Shown: in pieces, positions 16,512-24,035 of the stretch | Numbering within the stretch: position 1 is the stretch's first letter | Layout: each line of letters starts with the position of its first letter | NCBI GenBank assembly: GCA_035654795.1 | Contig: DASRWC010000080.1 | Span: forward strand, 1 to 25,270 | Origin: JAAYLC01 sp035654795 | Lineage (GTDB): Bacteria > Bacteroidota > Bacteroidia > Flavobacteriales > Flavobacteriaceae | Length of the DNA stretch: 25,270 nt | Direction: 5' to 3' | Notes under the pieces: generated by a model | Told to the model about the DNA's origin: nothing | The model's input: the letters and a program-made list of their open reading frames with translations, nothing else | Database searches by the model: none | Made by a program: the position numbers and the translations under genes

Positions 16512-17420
16512 TTATTGTTTGACAATTTTTTGAGTTAGCGTTCCTTCGTTAGTATTTATTTGAAGTAAGTAAACTCCTCTTGAAAGTGATGAAGTATTAA
16601 CAATTCCGTTTGCAAAGTTTACATTTACTGATTTTCCTAATACATCATAAAGAGTTACAGACTCTACAGTTATATTTGAAGGAGTATGAATATTCAACAC
16701 ATCGCTGGTAGGGTTTGGATAAACAGAAACTCCGGCAAGAACGTTAGAGTCAACTCCAAGAACGTTACAGTCTCCATTTAACTGATAGGTGAAAGAAACG
16801 TCATTAGGGGCAGAAGCATTGAATTCTGTCCAGCCTGCGCCATCATCATAAAAAGTAATTGAACCCACAGCAGAAAGTGTGAAATTTAAACCGATTTGAA
16901 CGTCATCATCATCAGTTAGGCTAATTCCAAAGAAATAATCAGAAGGAGCAGCCGGTGTAGACTGGATAGCACTCATTGAACTTAGATCTACAGTAATTTC
17001 ATACAAATCTACAATGGAGCCGTTTGTCAAAGAAATTTGCTGTAGGAAGGTTGAAGATCCTGCAGTAGAAATAGCTGATGTCAAAGCACTTCCGGGGCCT
17101 GAGGTTCCAAGATCCTCGTAGATAGCAAATTCATATTCCATTTCGTTCACGTCATAACCCGGATGATCATAAACCCCAATTACCATTACAACATTAGTAG
17201 GCTGGAAACTCTCATTCGCGTCTACAGAAAATCTTGAAGCATATTTGGCACTCTCAATAGCTCCACCGTAATAATTATCTCTAGGCACCTCAATGCTGCA
17301 AGGTGCTAAATTATTTGTTGGAGATGGGGTGAAGTCCGCTGCTTCAACACGATCGATCTGAGCATTCATTGCAGCAGCAACAAATAAGCTCAAAGATAGA
17401 AAAGAGGTAATTTTTCTCAT
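16512..17420 (-). CDS. T9SS type A sorting domain-containing secreted protein
   Basis: A 302-residue secreted protein. Residues 1-21 are a signal peptide (LSLFVAAAMNAQ). A central beta-rich region (about 25-220) carries many Asp, Ser and Thr residues, including FFGISLTDDDDVQIGLNF, and resembles extracellular jelly-roll or calcium-binding sandwich domains, although I cannot name the family. The last 75 residues form the type A sorting domain: VYPNPTSDVLNI, VESVTLYDVLGKSVN, GVYLLQINTNEG and terminal LTQKIVKQ. In this family the domain is removed on export and the protein is anchored or released. The sorting domain is nearly the same as that of the frameshifted gene just downstream on this strand, including the NVLAGVS lead-in, so the two are duplicated or exchanged. 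Each has its own terminator. Confidence 0.87.
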   Translation of the reverse strand: MRKITSFLSLSLFVAAAMNAQIDRVEAADFTPSPTNNLAPCSIEVPRDNYYGGAIESAKYASRFSVDANESFQPTNVVMVIGVYDHPGYDVNEMEYEFAIYEDLGTSGPGSALTSAISTAGSSTFLQQISLTNGSIVDLYEITVDLSSMSAIQSTPAAPSDYFFGISLTDDDDVQIGLNFTLSAVGSITFYDDGAGWTEFNASAPNDVSFTYQLNGDCNVLGVDSNVLAGVSVYPNPTSDVLNIHTPSNITVESVTLYDVLGKSVNVNFANGIVNTSSLSRGVYLLQINTNEGTLTQKIVKQ

Positions 17421-17542
17421 GATAAAAGTTTTAGATTAAAAAACAAAAGAAACAATTTTTTCGATATAAAACAACTATTTGCGTGATTTTAGCTTGCCCA
17501 TACTGAAAATGGTCGGTTTGTCTAGAAACTTCTTTGGCATGT

Positions 17543-18130
17543 TTATGATTCGAACAACAATTTGATATTTCCGTATGAATCCTGAAGAGCCTCTTTTACT
17601 TTTTCTTTATTCTTCCACTTCACTTTCTTTATTCCTTCATCTATTTGCGGTGAAAAAGCTCCCTTATAGTTACTGTGCATCCTATACCAGTGGGTTATCT
17701 TTAATCTGAATTTATTGTCTCGAGTAAAAACATGGTACGTTGTCATTATAAAATCGTTCAAAACCAGGTCTTTAATCCCGGTTTCTTCCTCTACTTCTCT
17801 TATAGCCGCCTCTTCTATAGATTCACCTTTCTCGATTTTCCCCTTAGGCAGATCCCATTTTTTGTTCCTTCTGATAAATAAAACATCCCCCATGTCATTG
17901 TAAACCACTCCTCCTGCGGCTTCTACAGCTTTTATCTTTCTCCTTAGAAAATGTTCCAATTTCTCCGGGTTTCGATGATAAATGTTAACATACAGTTTTT
18001 CACCGCTGAAAATCCTTCTTACTAACTTCTTAAAACGTGTCTCTTCTAATGGATAGGTGGTGTATGGTTCACCAATGTTTTTTTGAGTGGAAAGTATTAT
18101 AGGTATGTCTTTGACAAAAACTTTATACAT
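17543..18130 (-). CDS. NUDIX hydrolase
   Basis: A 195-residue cytosolic enzyme if it starts at the ATG at 18130 (MYKVFVKDIPII); an in-frame ATG at 18139 would add three residues and overlap the pyrE start. The Nudix box is canonical at about residues 97-119 (GKIEKGESIEEAAIREVEEE plus TGI), preceded by AAGGVVYN and WDLPKG. The fold hydrolyses a nucleoside diphosphate linked to another group; the substrate cannot be told from sequence. An N-terminal region of about 70 residues before the Nudix fold is typical of the Bacteroidota group found next to pyrE. It is divergent from pyrE with only seven bases between start codons, so its promoter must lie inside pyrE coding sequence. Confidence 0.92.
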   Translation of the reverse strand: MYKVFVKDIPIILSTQKNIGEPYTTYPLEETRFKKLVRRIFSGEKLYVNIYHRNPEKLEHFLRRKIKAVEAAGGVVYNDMGDVLFIRRNKKWDLPKGKIEKGESIEEAAIREVEEETGIKDLVLNDFIMTTYHVFTRDNKFRLKITHWYRMHSNYKGAFSPQIDEGIKKVKWKNKEKVKEALQDSYGNIKLLFES

Positions 18131-18133
18131 TTG
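18126..18133 (+). promoter_or_regulatory. Candidate -7 box abutting the pyrE start
   Basis: TACATTTG is an exact TAnnTTTG match ending four bases before the pyrE ATG at 18138. If used, transcription would begin at or next to the start codon, giving a leaderless mRNA. The nearest TTG upstream (18111-18113) is only 12 bases away, too close for a normal -33, so the evidence is partial. Confidence 0.38.
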
Positions 18134-18137
18134 CAGC

Positions 18138-18797
18138 ATGATTTTGAATAAAGAAACAGCGCGAAAAACAGCTGCATTATTGTTGCAAATTAATGCAATA
18201 AAATTACAACCTCAAAAACCTTTTACATGGGCTTCAGGTTGGAAATCTCCTATCTATTGCGACAATAGAATTATATTGTCATACCCTCCAATTCGCAATT
18301 TTATTAGAGAAAACCTCGCCAAACAAATTGAAGAGTTGTATGGCAAGCCGGAAATGATAGCCGGTATAGCAACAGGCGCTATCGGGATTGGCGCTTTAGC
18401 AGCTGATTATCTTAACGTTCCTTTTTGTTACGTGCGGCCTGAACCGAAGGGACATGGAAGAAAAAACCAAATTGAAGGGCACATTGAGCCCAATACTTCG
18501 GTTGTGATTATTGAAGATCTCATCAGCACAGGCAAAAGTAGTTTGTTAGCCGTTGATGCATTGAGAAAAGCAAATGCCAACATAAAAGGAATGGTAGCGA
18601 TTTTTAGCTACGGATTTGATAAGGCAATTGCCAATTTCGAAGAAGCCCAAATTACGTTAAACACCCTGAGCAACTATGATATGTTGCTTGAAGAGGCCGA
18701 AAAATCAAATTACATCAATTCTGAAGAATTGCAACTTCTAGCTGCTTGGAGAGAGCATCCTGAAACATGGGGACAAGAAAATATTCCAAATAATTAG
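18138..18797 (+). CDS. pyrE: Orotate phosphoribosyltransferase
   Basis: A 219-residue cytosolic enzyme of pyrimidine synthesis that joins orotate to PRPP to form orotidine 5'-phosphate. The start MILNKETARKTAALLLQ at 18138 is the family N-terminus; the in-frame upstream extension to 18087 is rejected because it runs through the divergent NUDIX gene. Recognisable motifs are FTWASGWKSPIYCDNR near residue 29-44, GIATGAIGIGALAAD, the YVRPEPKGHGRKN loop, and the PRPP-binding VVIIEDLISTGKSS at about 122-135. The SRPBCC gene follows after 12 bases in the same direction. The Bacteroidota arrangement NUDIX / pyrE / SRPBCC / birA is matched here. Confidence 0.96.
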   Translation: MILNKETARKTAALLLQINAIKLQPQKPFTWASGWKSPIYCDNRIILSYPPIRNFIRENLAKQIEELYGKPEMIAGIATGAIGIGALAADYLNVPFCYVRPEPKGHGRKNQIEGHIEPNTSVVIIEDLISTGKSSLLAVDALRKANANIKGMVAIFSYGFDKAIANFEEAQITLNTLSNYDMLLEEAEKSNYINSEELQLLAAWREHPETWGQENIPNN

Positions 18798-18809
18798 GTA
18801 AAAAGAGAA

Positions 18810-19202
18810 ATGAAATTAAACAGTAAAAGAGTTCAAGTAGAAAAAACAGCTGAGGAATTATGTGATTTCTTGTCTGATGTAAAAAACTTTAAATCGATTA
18901 TGCCTGAGAATACTACTAAATTTGAGCTACTCGATGATAAAAGTTTTGTTTTTGCTTTAAAGGGTATGCCCGAAATTGCGCTGGAATTGAGGGACGTTCA
19001 AAGGCCGAATAAAGTTGTGCTAGGCGCAAAAAGCGATAAAATCCCTTTTACATTAACGGGGGATATCCAAGCTTTGTCAGGAGATTCATCTACTATTGAA
19101 CTTCTTTTTGACGGACAAATAAATGCTATGATGGCTATGATGGTTAAAAGTCCTTTGTCAAAATTTCTCGAAACTCTTGCCGAAAATTTAAGCGAAATCT
19201 GA
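18810..19202 (+). CDS. SRPBCC (START-like) family protein
   Basis: A 130-residue small cytosolic protein with the helix-grip fold pattern: N-terminal strand KLNSKRVQVEKTAEEL, the FLSDVKNFKSIMPE helix turn typical of polyketide cyclase/dehydrase-like proteins, alternating strands, and a long C-terminal helix (MMAMMVKSPLSKFLETLAEN). The family binds hydrophobic ligands, but no ligand or catalytic residue can be assigned. It lies 12 bases after pyrE and is probably cotranscribed. It ends 25 bases from the convergent birA gene, with no strong terminator between them. Confidence 0.82.
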   Translation: MKLNSKRVQVEKTAEELCDFLSDVKNFKSIMPENTTKFELLDDKSFVFALKGMPEIALELRDVQRPNKVVLGAKSDKIPFTLTGDIQALSGDSSTIELLFDGQINAMMAMMVKSPLSKFLETLAENLSEI

Positions 19203-19227
19203 CACGAATAGCGAAGGCCTGAAGTTA

Positions 19228-19962
19228 TTAAAATAACAAGCGCAGCTCCTTCACACCTACTTGAGACATCAGTCCTTCGTCAGTTTCAATAACCAGTTCT
19301 CCTTGCGAAGAAATGCCTTTTATGACGGCATTAAATCGTTTTCCGGAAAGCGGATCTTCAAAAACAGATATAACGTTTTTCCTGAACAAATGTGCTTCAT
19401 ACAGGGTTTTTAATTCTTCAAACCGGACATTCATCAAGTTCGCAAGATGGGTACCTAAACTTTTTAAAATGGATTGAAATAGCTCTTCTTTAATAATCAC
19501 TGAATCACTAGAAAATGATAAGGATCCCGCTTGCGGCAAATCCGGAAATGATTTCACTGACACATTTATTCCGATTCCTATAACTGAAGAAGTTATGAAT
19601 TCACCCATTAAATTATTTTCAACAAGAATCCCAACAATTTTTTTATTACCTGCCATAATGTCGTTCGGCCATTTGACCTTAATCTCCGGAATATCAAAAA
19701 GTTGAAACGCTTCAATTAGAGCCAAGGAGACCATCATTGAAATCTTAAAATGCTGTATTACAGGCAGGTGATCAAATATTTTATAAACACTAAAAATCAA
19801 ACTCCCCTCTGCTGTTGAATACCAACCATTGCCACGTTGCCCTCTTCCAGCAGTTTGATTTTGGGTGGTTACCACGGTAAAGTCAGGCAATGGCTCCTTT
19901 CGTGCCAGTTCTTTGAGAAACGAATTGGTAGAATCAATGGCATGAAGTTTGATTATATTCAT
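19228..19962 (-). CDS. birA: Biotin-[acetyl-CoA-carboxylase] ligase
   Basis: A 244-residue cytosolic ligase that activates biotin with ATP and attaches it to biotin carboxyl carrier proteins. Motifs: STNSFLKE at 11-18, the biotinyl-AMP loop GRGQRGNGWYS at 39-49, VKWPNDI at 96-102 with the expected lysine K97, and KIVGILVEN at 108-116. A small C-terminal SH3-like domain follows. It has no N-terminal winged-helix, so it is the monofunctional class without repressor activity. The start codon is separated by 91 bases from the divergent rsfS gene. A TAATCTTG box (minus strand, 19995-19988), one mismatch from TAnnTTTG, might be its promoter. Confidence 0.95.
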   Translation of the reverse strand: MNIIKLHAIDSTNSFLKELARKEPLPDFTVVTTQNQTAGRGQRGNGWYSTAEGSLIFSVYKIFDHLPVIQHFKISMMVSLALIEAFQLFDIPEIKVKWPNDIMAGNKKIVGILVENNLMGEFITSSVIGIGINVSVKSFPDLPQAGSLSFSSDSVIIKEELFQSILKSLGTHLANLMNVRFEELKTLYEAHLFRKNVISVFEDPLSGKRFNAVIKGISSQGELVIETDEGLMSQVGVKELRLLF

Positions 19963-20021
19963 CGGTTATAAGGACTTTAATTGATACCAAGATTAAGGTA
20001 TGCCAAGAAACAAAAATGTAA

Positions 20022-20029
20022 TAACTTTG
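20022..20029 (+). promoter_or_regulatory. Candidate -7 box for the rsfS-ftsH operon
   Basis: TAACTTTG followed by C is a perfect TAnnTTTG match 24 bases before the rsfS ATG at 20054. The -33 region has no clear TTTG. It is the only good candidate in the divergent birA-rsfS gap. Confidence 0.5.
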
Positions 20030-20053
20030 CGAAATTGAAAAGAAGGATAATTA

Positions 20054-20425
20054 ATGCAAAAAAATCAAGCTGAGACAGATCAACTTATTACTCAAATTTT
20101 ATTAGGGATCGAAAATGTAAAAGGTCAGGACATACAGGTCTTAGACCTTCGTGATATAGAAAACACGGTATGTGACTACTTCATCATCAGTAGCGGAACT
20201 TCCAATACCCACGTAAATGCCATCGTAAACTCTATTCAAAAAGTAGTCAGCAAGGAACTGAAAGAGAGCCCGTGGCACATTGAAGGCGGAGACAATGCCG
20301 AATGGGTGCTGATGGACTATGTTGATGTGGTAGTACACGTATTCCAACGACATATAAGAGAATTTTATGACATAGAAGGCCTTTGGGGAGATGCCAAGCC
20401 AATGAAAATAGAAACCACTAATTAG
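20054..20425 (+). CDS. rsfS: Ribosomal silencing factor RsfS
   Basis: A 123-residue protein of the RsfS/Iojap (DUF143) family, which binds ribosomal protein uL14 and blocks subunit joining when nutrients are short. The family core is clear: DIQVLDLRDIENTVCDYFII, then SSGTSNTHVNAIVNSI, WHIEGGDNAEWVLMDYVDVV and VHVFQRHIREFYDIEGLWGD, with the conserved aspartates of the uL14-binding face. It is the first gene of a run that continues 14 bases later with ftsH. The order rsfS-ftsH is a common one in Bacteroidota. Confidence 0.95.
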   Translation: MQKNQAETDQLITQILLGIENVKGQDIQVLDLRDIENTVCDYFIISSGTSNTHVNAIVNSIQKVVSKELKESPWHIEGGDNAEWVLMDYVDVVVHVFQRHIREFYDIEGLWGDAKPMKIETTN

Positions 20426-20439
20426 ACAAATCTTGCCAT

Positions 20440-22425
20440 ATGGCTGATCAGAATAAAAATAAAAAGAACGAAACCCGCAGACCTCGACCGAATTATTATT
20501 GGATCTATGCTGCCATAATTTTATTGTTTTTTGGAATCCAATTCTTCAGTGGAGGTTGGAGTCAAACGAAAAAAACAAATCAAGCTCAATTTGAAGAATT
20601 CTTAAAAAAAGGGGAAGTCAAAAAAGTACTGGTAGTTACTAATAAGAAAATTGCCAAAATATTTTTAACAGATGAAGCCAAGAAGCAAGAAGACCGTCCT
20701 TCATCTCCTGCCCCTTCCCTTTTAACCTCTAATCAAGAGTCTCCTGATTTTCAATTTGAATTCGGGGATCTTCAGAATTTTGAAAATTCATTCCGTCAAA
20801 TTAAGGCCGATCATGAGATTTCTACTAAGATGGAATGGACAACAGAAACCAATTTGTGGGGAGATATTTTAATTGGTATTCTTCCATTCATTGTGTTGAT
20901 TGCCATTTGGATTTTTATAATGCGTAGAATGTCTGCAGGCGCAGGTGGCGGGGCCGGTGGGCAATTATTTAATATCGGCAAATCAAAAGCTCGTCTTTTT
21001 GATGAAAAAACTGATATTAAAACAACCTTTAAAGATGTTGCCGGTCTGGAAGGAGCAAAGGAAGAAGTTCAGGAAATCGTTGACTTCCTTAAGAATCCTG
21101 TAAAATACACTTCGCTCGGAGGGAAAATTCCTAAAGGTGCGTTGTTGGTGGGCCCTCCGGGAACAGGAAAAACCCTACTGGCACGTGCTGTAGCCGGAGA
21201 GGCACAAGTACCTTTCTTCTCTCTGTCGGGATCAGATTTCGTAGAGATGTTTGTTGGGGTAGGTGCATCCAGAGTGAGAGACTTATTTAAACAAGCAAAG
21301 GATAAGTCTCCATCTATCATTTTTATCGACGAAATCGATGCTATTGGTCGTGCAAGGGGGAAAAATAATTTCTCGGGAAGTAATGACGAGAGAGAAAACA
21401 CCTTGAACCAGCTATTGACTGAAATGGATGGTTTTGGAACAAATACGAACGTTATTGTTTTGGCTGCTACCAACAGAGCTGATGTTCTTGACAAGGCCCT
21501 CATGCGTGCGGGTCGATTTGATCGTCAAATTTATGTAGATCTTCCCGATATTCGAGAGCGAAAAGAGATCTTCGAAGTACATCTTAGACCTATTAAAAAG
21601 GCCGATAATTTGGATGTAGATTTCCTAGCAAAACAGACTCCGGGCTTCTCGGGTGCAGATATCGCAAACGTTTGTAATGAAGCTGCACTGATTGCTGCCA
21701 GAAACGGAAAAACAGCCGTAGAACGCCAAGATTTTCTAGATGCAGTGGACCGTATTGTAGGCGGACTTGAAAAGAAGAACAAAATCATGACCGTAGATGA
21801 GAAACGTGCAATTGCTTTCCATGAAGCAGGCCATGCTACAGTCAGCTGGATGCTGGAACATGCCGCTCCCTTAGTTAAAGTTACTATTGTTCCTCGAGGA
21901 CAATCTTTGGGTGCAGCTTGGTATCTTCCGGAAGAACGGTTAATTATTCATCCGGAGCAAATGCTCGATGAGATGTGTGCAGCCCTGGGAGGAAGAGCAG
22001 CTGAAAAAGTGATGTTTGACCGAATCTCAACCGGAGCTTTGAGTGATTTGGAAAAGGTGACGAAACAAGCGCGTGCAATGGTTACGGTCTATGGTTTGAA
22101 TGAAAAAATCGGAAACCTAACCTACTATGATAGTTCAGGCCAGTCAGAATATAGTTTTACTAAACCCTATAGTGAAAAAACAGCTGAACTTATTGACAAG
22201 GAAATTTCTAATTTAATTGAAGAACAGTATCAACGAGCAGTACGGATTCTGGAAGAAAACAAAGATAAGCTTACAGAACTCGCGAATGTTCTGCTAGAGA
22301 AAGAAGTGATTTTTAAAGATAATCTCGAAGAGATTTTTGGAAAACGGCCCTTTGAAAAACCGGAGTTAGTTTCTCGTGCGGATGATAATCCTACAACAAC
22401 CGAAGAACAACAAATAGCTGAATAA
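20440..22425 (+). CDS. ftsH: ATP-dependent zinc metalloprotease FtsH
   Basis: A 661-residue membrane-anchored AAA+ protease that extracts and degrades membrane and some soluble proteins, as a hexamer. Visible in order: Lys/Asn-rich N-terminus; first membrane segment (about 19-37); periplasmic domain (about 40-140); second membrane segment (about 145-162) ending in IMRRM; a glycine-rich linker; AAA domain with Walker A GPPGTGKT at 238-245, Walker B with D297 and E298 (IIFIDEIDAIG), and the second region of homology through TNRADVLDKALMRAGRFDRQ; then the peptidase with HEAGH at 461-465 and the third zinc ligand candidate D536 (SDLEKVTKQARAM). All key residues are present. FtsH is a known regulator of lipid synthesis enzymes in other bacteria, and here cdsA and psd follow downstream. 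Confidence 0.98.
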   Translation: MADQNKNKKNETRRPRPNYYWIYAAIILLFFGIQFFSGGWSQTKKTNQAQFEEFLKKGEVKKVLVVTNKKIAKIFLTDEAKKQEDRPSSPAPSLLTSNQESPDFQFEFGDLQNFENSFRQIKADHEISTKMEWTTETNLWGDILIGILPFIVLIAIWIFIMRRMSAGAGGGAGGQLFNIGKSKARLFDEKTDIKTTFKDVAGLEGAKEEVQEIVDFLKNPVKYTSLGGKIPKGALLVGPPGTGKTLLARAVAGEAQVPFFSLSGSDFVEMFVGVGASRVRDLFKQAKDKSPSIIFIDEIDAIGRARGKNNFSGSNDERENTLNQLLTEMDGFGTNTNVIVLAATNRADVLDKALMRAGRFDRQIYVDLPDIRERKEIFEVHLRPIKKADNLDVDFLAKQTPGFSGADIANVCNEAALIAARNGKTAVERQDFLDAVDRIVGGLEKKNKIMTVDEKRAIAFHEAGHATVSWMLEHAAPLVKVTIVPRGQSLGAAWYLPEERLIIHPEQMLDEMCAALGGRAAEKVMFDRISTGALSDLEKVTKQARAMVTVYGLNEKIGNLTYYDSSGQSEYSFTKPYSEKTAELIDKEISNLIEEQYQRAVRILEENKDKLTELANVLLEKEVIFKDNLEEIFGKRPFEKPELVSRADDNPTTTEEQQIAE

Positions 22426-22481
22426 CGAGCCCGATCAAGGCAGAAAAACTTTAAATATTTAGAACATACACATAAAAAACA

Positions 22482-22517
22482 AGCTCCGGACCACAATAGG
22501 ATATTGTAGAAGGAGCT
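22482..22517 (+). other. Interrupted hairpin between ftsH and the LUD gene
   Basis: AGCTCC (22482-22487) pairs with GGAGCT (22512-22517), and inside it ACAATA (22493-22498) pairs with TATTGT (22502-22507). No T tract follows, so it is not a standard terminator. It may stabilise the ftsH mRNA end or partly attenuate read-through into the downstream lipid genes. Confidence 0.4.
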
Positions 22518-22539
22518 CTGTATATTCTTGAAGTTTTCC

Positions 22540-22547
22540 TATCTTTG
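22540..22547 (+). promoter_or_regulatory. Candidate -7 box for the LUD-cdsA-psd genes
   Basis: TATCTTTG is an exact match, 38 bases before the ATG at 22586. A TCTG at 22517-22520 sits 19 bases upstream as a possible imperfect -33. It would allow the lipid genes to be expressed apart from ftsH. Confidence 0.5.
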
Positions 22548-22585
22548 AATTGAATGTGAATTAAGAATTGATCAAAAAATCATTA

Positions 22586-23200
22586 ATGAGTCTATTCAAG
22601 AGACTTCTGAATCCAAATTACAAACCGGAAGAAAAAGCAAAGAAGACAGAGCAGTCTGATCAAAGCAGCTATTATCCGGAAGAAAAAATCCCCGCTGATG
22701 AAAAGTTCATGATGAACTTCAAAAACAATGGGGGTAAATTTATCTATTGTGAAAATTGGGATGAAGTTTTAGAGGCGTTTGATAATGTCTTGTTAGAAAA
22801 TGACTGGTATGAACAAGATGTTTTTTGCTTCAGCGATCAATTAACTCAAAGATTTGACGGATTCAATTTAAATTTTATCCGAAAGCCCGGAGCTAAATTT
22901 CTTCTTTCCACATGTGAAGCACTCATTGCTCATACCGGGGCAATAATGCTATCCTCCAATCAAATTAAAGAGAAAAAATTAGGAGACTTTCCATATCATG
23001 TGGTAATTTTTGCAACAACAAGTCAAATTGTAGAATCTTTAAGTGAAGGTCTCCGGATTATAAACTCGAAAAGATCCGGGAACATTCCAAGCAACATTTC
23101 TACCATCCAGCACTTTGAAGACAAAAAAGAAAAAGAAGATTTTATGAGCTATGGCAGTAGTACAAAAAATCTTTACTTACTGCTGATGGAGGATTTATAA
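22586..23200 (+). CDS. Divergent LUD-domain protein
   Basis: A 204-residue cytosolic protein from the ATG at 22586 (MSLFKRLLNPN); the in-frame TTG at 22568 is a less likely start. The C-terminal 150 residues resemble the LUD/LutC fold: LSTCEALIAHTGAIMLSS, the VIFATTSQIVESLSEGL segment and the final KNLYLLLMEDL. The usual LutC motif GPSRTADIE before the C-terminal strand is not present; the corresponding stretch reads TIQHFEDKKEKEDF. No cysteine clusters for iron-sulfur centres are seen. A charged, Lys/Glu-rich N-terminal linker precedes the domain. It is probably a Bacteroidota-specific member without lactate-utilisation chemistry. It sits between ftsH and cdsA; its stop is one base before the cdsA ATG, implying translational coupling. 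Confidence 0.82.
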   Translation: MSLFKRLLNPNYKPEEKAKKTEQSDQSSYYPEEKIPADEKFMMNFKNNGGKFIYCENWDEVLEAFDNVLLENDWYEQDVFCFSDQLTQRFDGFNLNFIRKPGAKFLLSTCEALIAHTGAIMLSSNQIKEKKLGDFPYHVVIFATTSQIVESLSEGLRIINSKRSGNIPSNISTIQHFEDKKEKEDFMSYGSSTKNLYLLLMEDL

Positions 23201-23201
23201 T

Positions 23202-24035
23202 ATGAGAGAAACCATTATCCGCACCATTTCCGGTGTTTTGTATATTTCCATCATTCTCTTCGCAATGTTCACTTCAAGAGAATGGTTTCTTGGTCTCTTC
23301 TTTGTCCTCGCCATTATCACGATGAGCGAATTTCTTAAACTTGTACATTTGTCAAGCTTTGTTGCGTATCTTCTCTTGGCCGCAGGGTTCTATTTCCTTA
23401 GTTATAACGATTTTGATGAAAAAGGAATTAAGTTGATCCTATTACTCACGTTGTTCGTCAACCTATACCTATTAAAAGATATTCTTTGGACAAGTAAAAT
23501 TCCGATGTTCGAAAAAAAGAAGTATATCACGGTGTATTTTTACATTATAGGAGGATTTATTTTTCTAACTCTCATTCCCATGCTGAATAACCATAGAAGT
23601 TTTATGCCTCACGTTATCATTGGTGTATTCGTATTGGTATGGGCTAACGACACTTTTGCCTATTTGATCGGAAAACGGTTTGGGAAGCGCAAATTGCTTG
23701 AACGTATTTCGCCAAAGAAAACAGTTGAAGGATTTATTGGAGGACTGGTTGGTGCGGCTGTATCAAGTGTGGTCATTTATGAGTTGATTAAAAGATTACA
23801 TATTCCCGACGCGCCTTTATATGATTTATGGGTGTGGTTAATATTAGCTTTAATTGTTACGATATTTGGAACGGCGGGTGATTTGATACAATCTAAATTT
23901 AAACGTCAGGCAGGTGTTAAAGATAGTGGAATTATCATGCCCGGTCACGGCGGAATGTATGACAGACTCGATAGTATAATCTATGCAAGTCCTTTTGTGT
24001 ATGCTTTTTTATTAATTGTGGATTATGTTTCATAA
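23202..24035 (+). CDS. cdsA: Phosphatidate cytidylyltransferase
   Basis: A 277-residue polytopic membrane enzyme that makes CDP-diacylglycerol from phosphatidate and CTP, the branch point of phospholipid synthesis. Most of the sequence is hydrophobic, with roughly seven or eight membrane segments. The family signature lies near the C-terminus, from about residue 232: KFKRQAGVKDSG, then PGHGGMYDRLDS, which holds the conserved metal-binding aspartates. A cytosolic GKRFGKRKLLERISPKKTVE loop with the expected basic residues precedes it. The ATG at 23202 follows the LUD stop by one base, and the psd gene starts inside its last codons (11-base overlap). It is therefore in a tight operon that feeds its product toward phosphatidylserine and phosphatidylethanolamine. 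Confidence 0.96.
   Translation: MRETIIRTISGVLYISIILFAMFTSREWFLGLFFVLAIITMSEFLKLVHLSSFVAYLLLAAGFYFLSYNDFDEKGIKLILLLTLFVNLYLLKDILWTSKIPMFEKKKYITVYFYIIGGFIFLTLIPMLNNHRSFMPHVIIGVFVLVWANDTFAYLIGKRFGKRKLLERISPKKTVEGFIGGLVGAAVSSVVIYELIKRLHIPDAPLYDLWVWLILALIVTIFGTAGDLIQSKFKRQAGVKDSGIIMPGHGGMYDRLDSIIYASPFVYAFLLIVDYVS

Noticed and set aside
18087..18137. Longer pyrE starting at 18087.
   Set aside because: It would overlap the NUDIX coding sequence, and the family N-terminus is MILNKETA at 18138.
19222..19235. GTTATT-AA-AATAAC palindrome between the SRPBCC gene and birA as a bidirectional terminator.
   Set aside because: The stem is all A/T except its end pair and overlaps the birA stop; it is too weak to call.
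21069..21788. Long minus-strand frames inside ftsH.
   Set aside because: They are shadows of the AAA domain with Ser-rich low-complexity translation and no recognisable motif.
22568..22585. TTG start for the LUD protein adding six residues.
   Set aside because: An ATG with a fitting N-terminus lies at 22586, and TTG starts are uncommon here.
24016..24024. TTG start for psd adding three residues.
   Set aside because: The ATG at 24025 is a better start and still overlaps cdsA for coupling.
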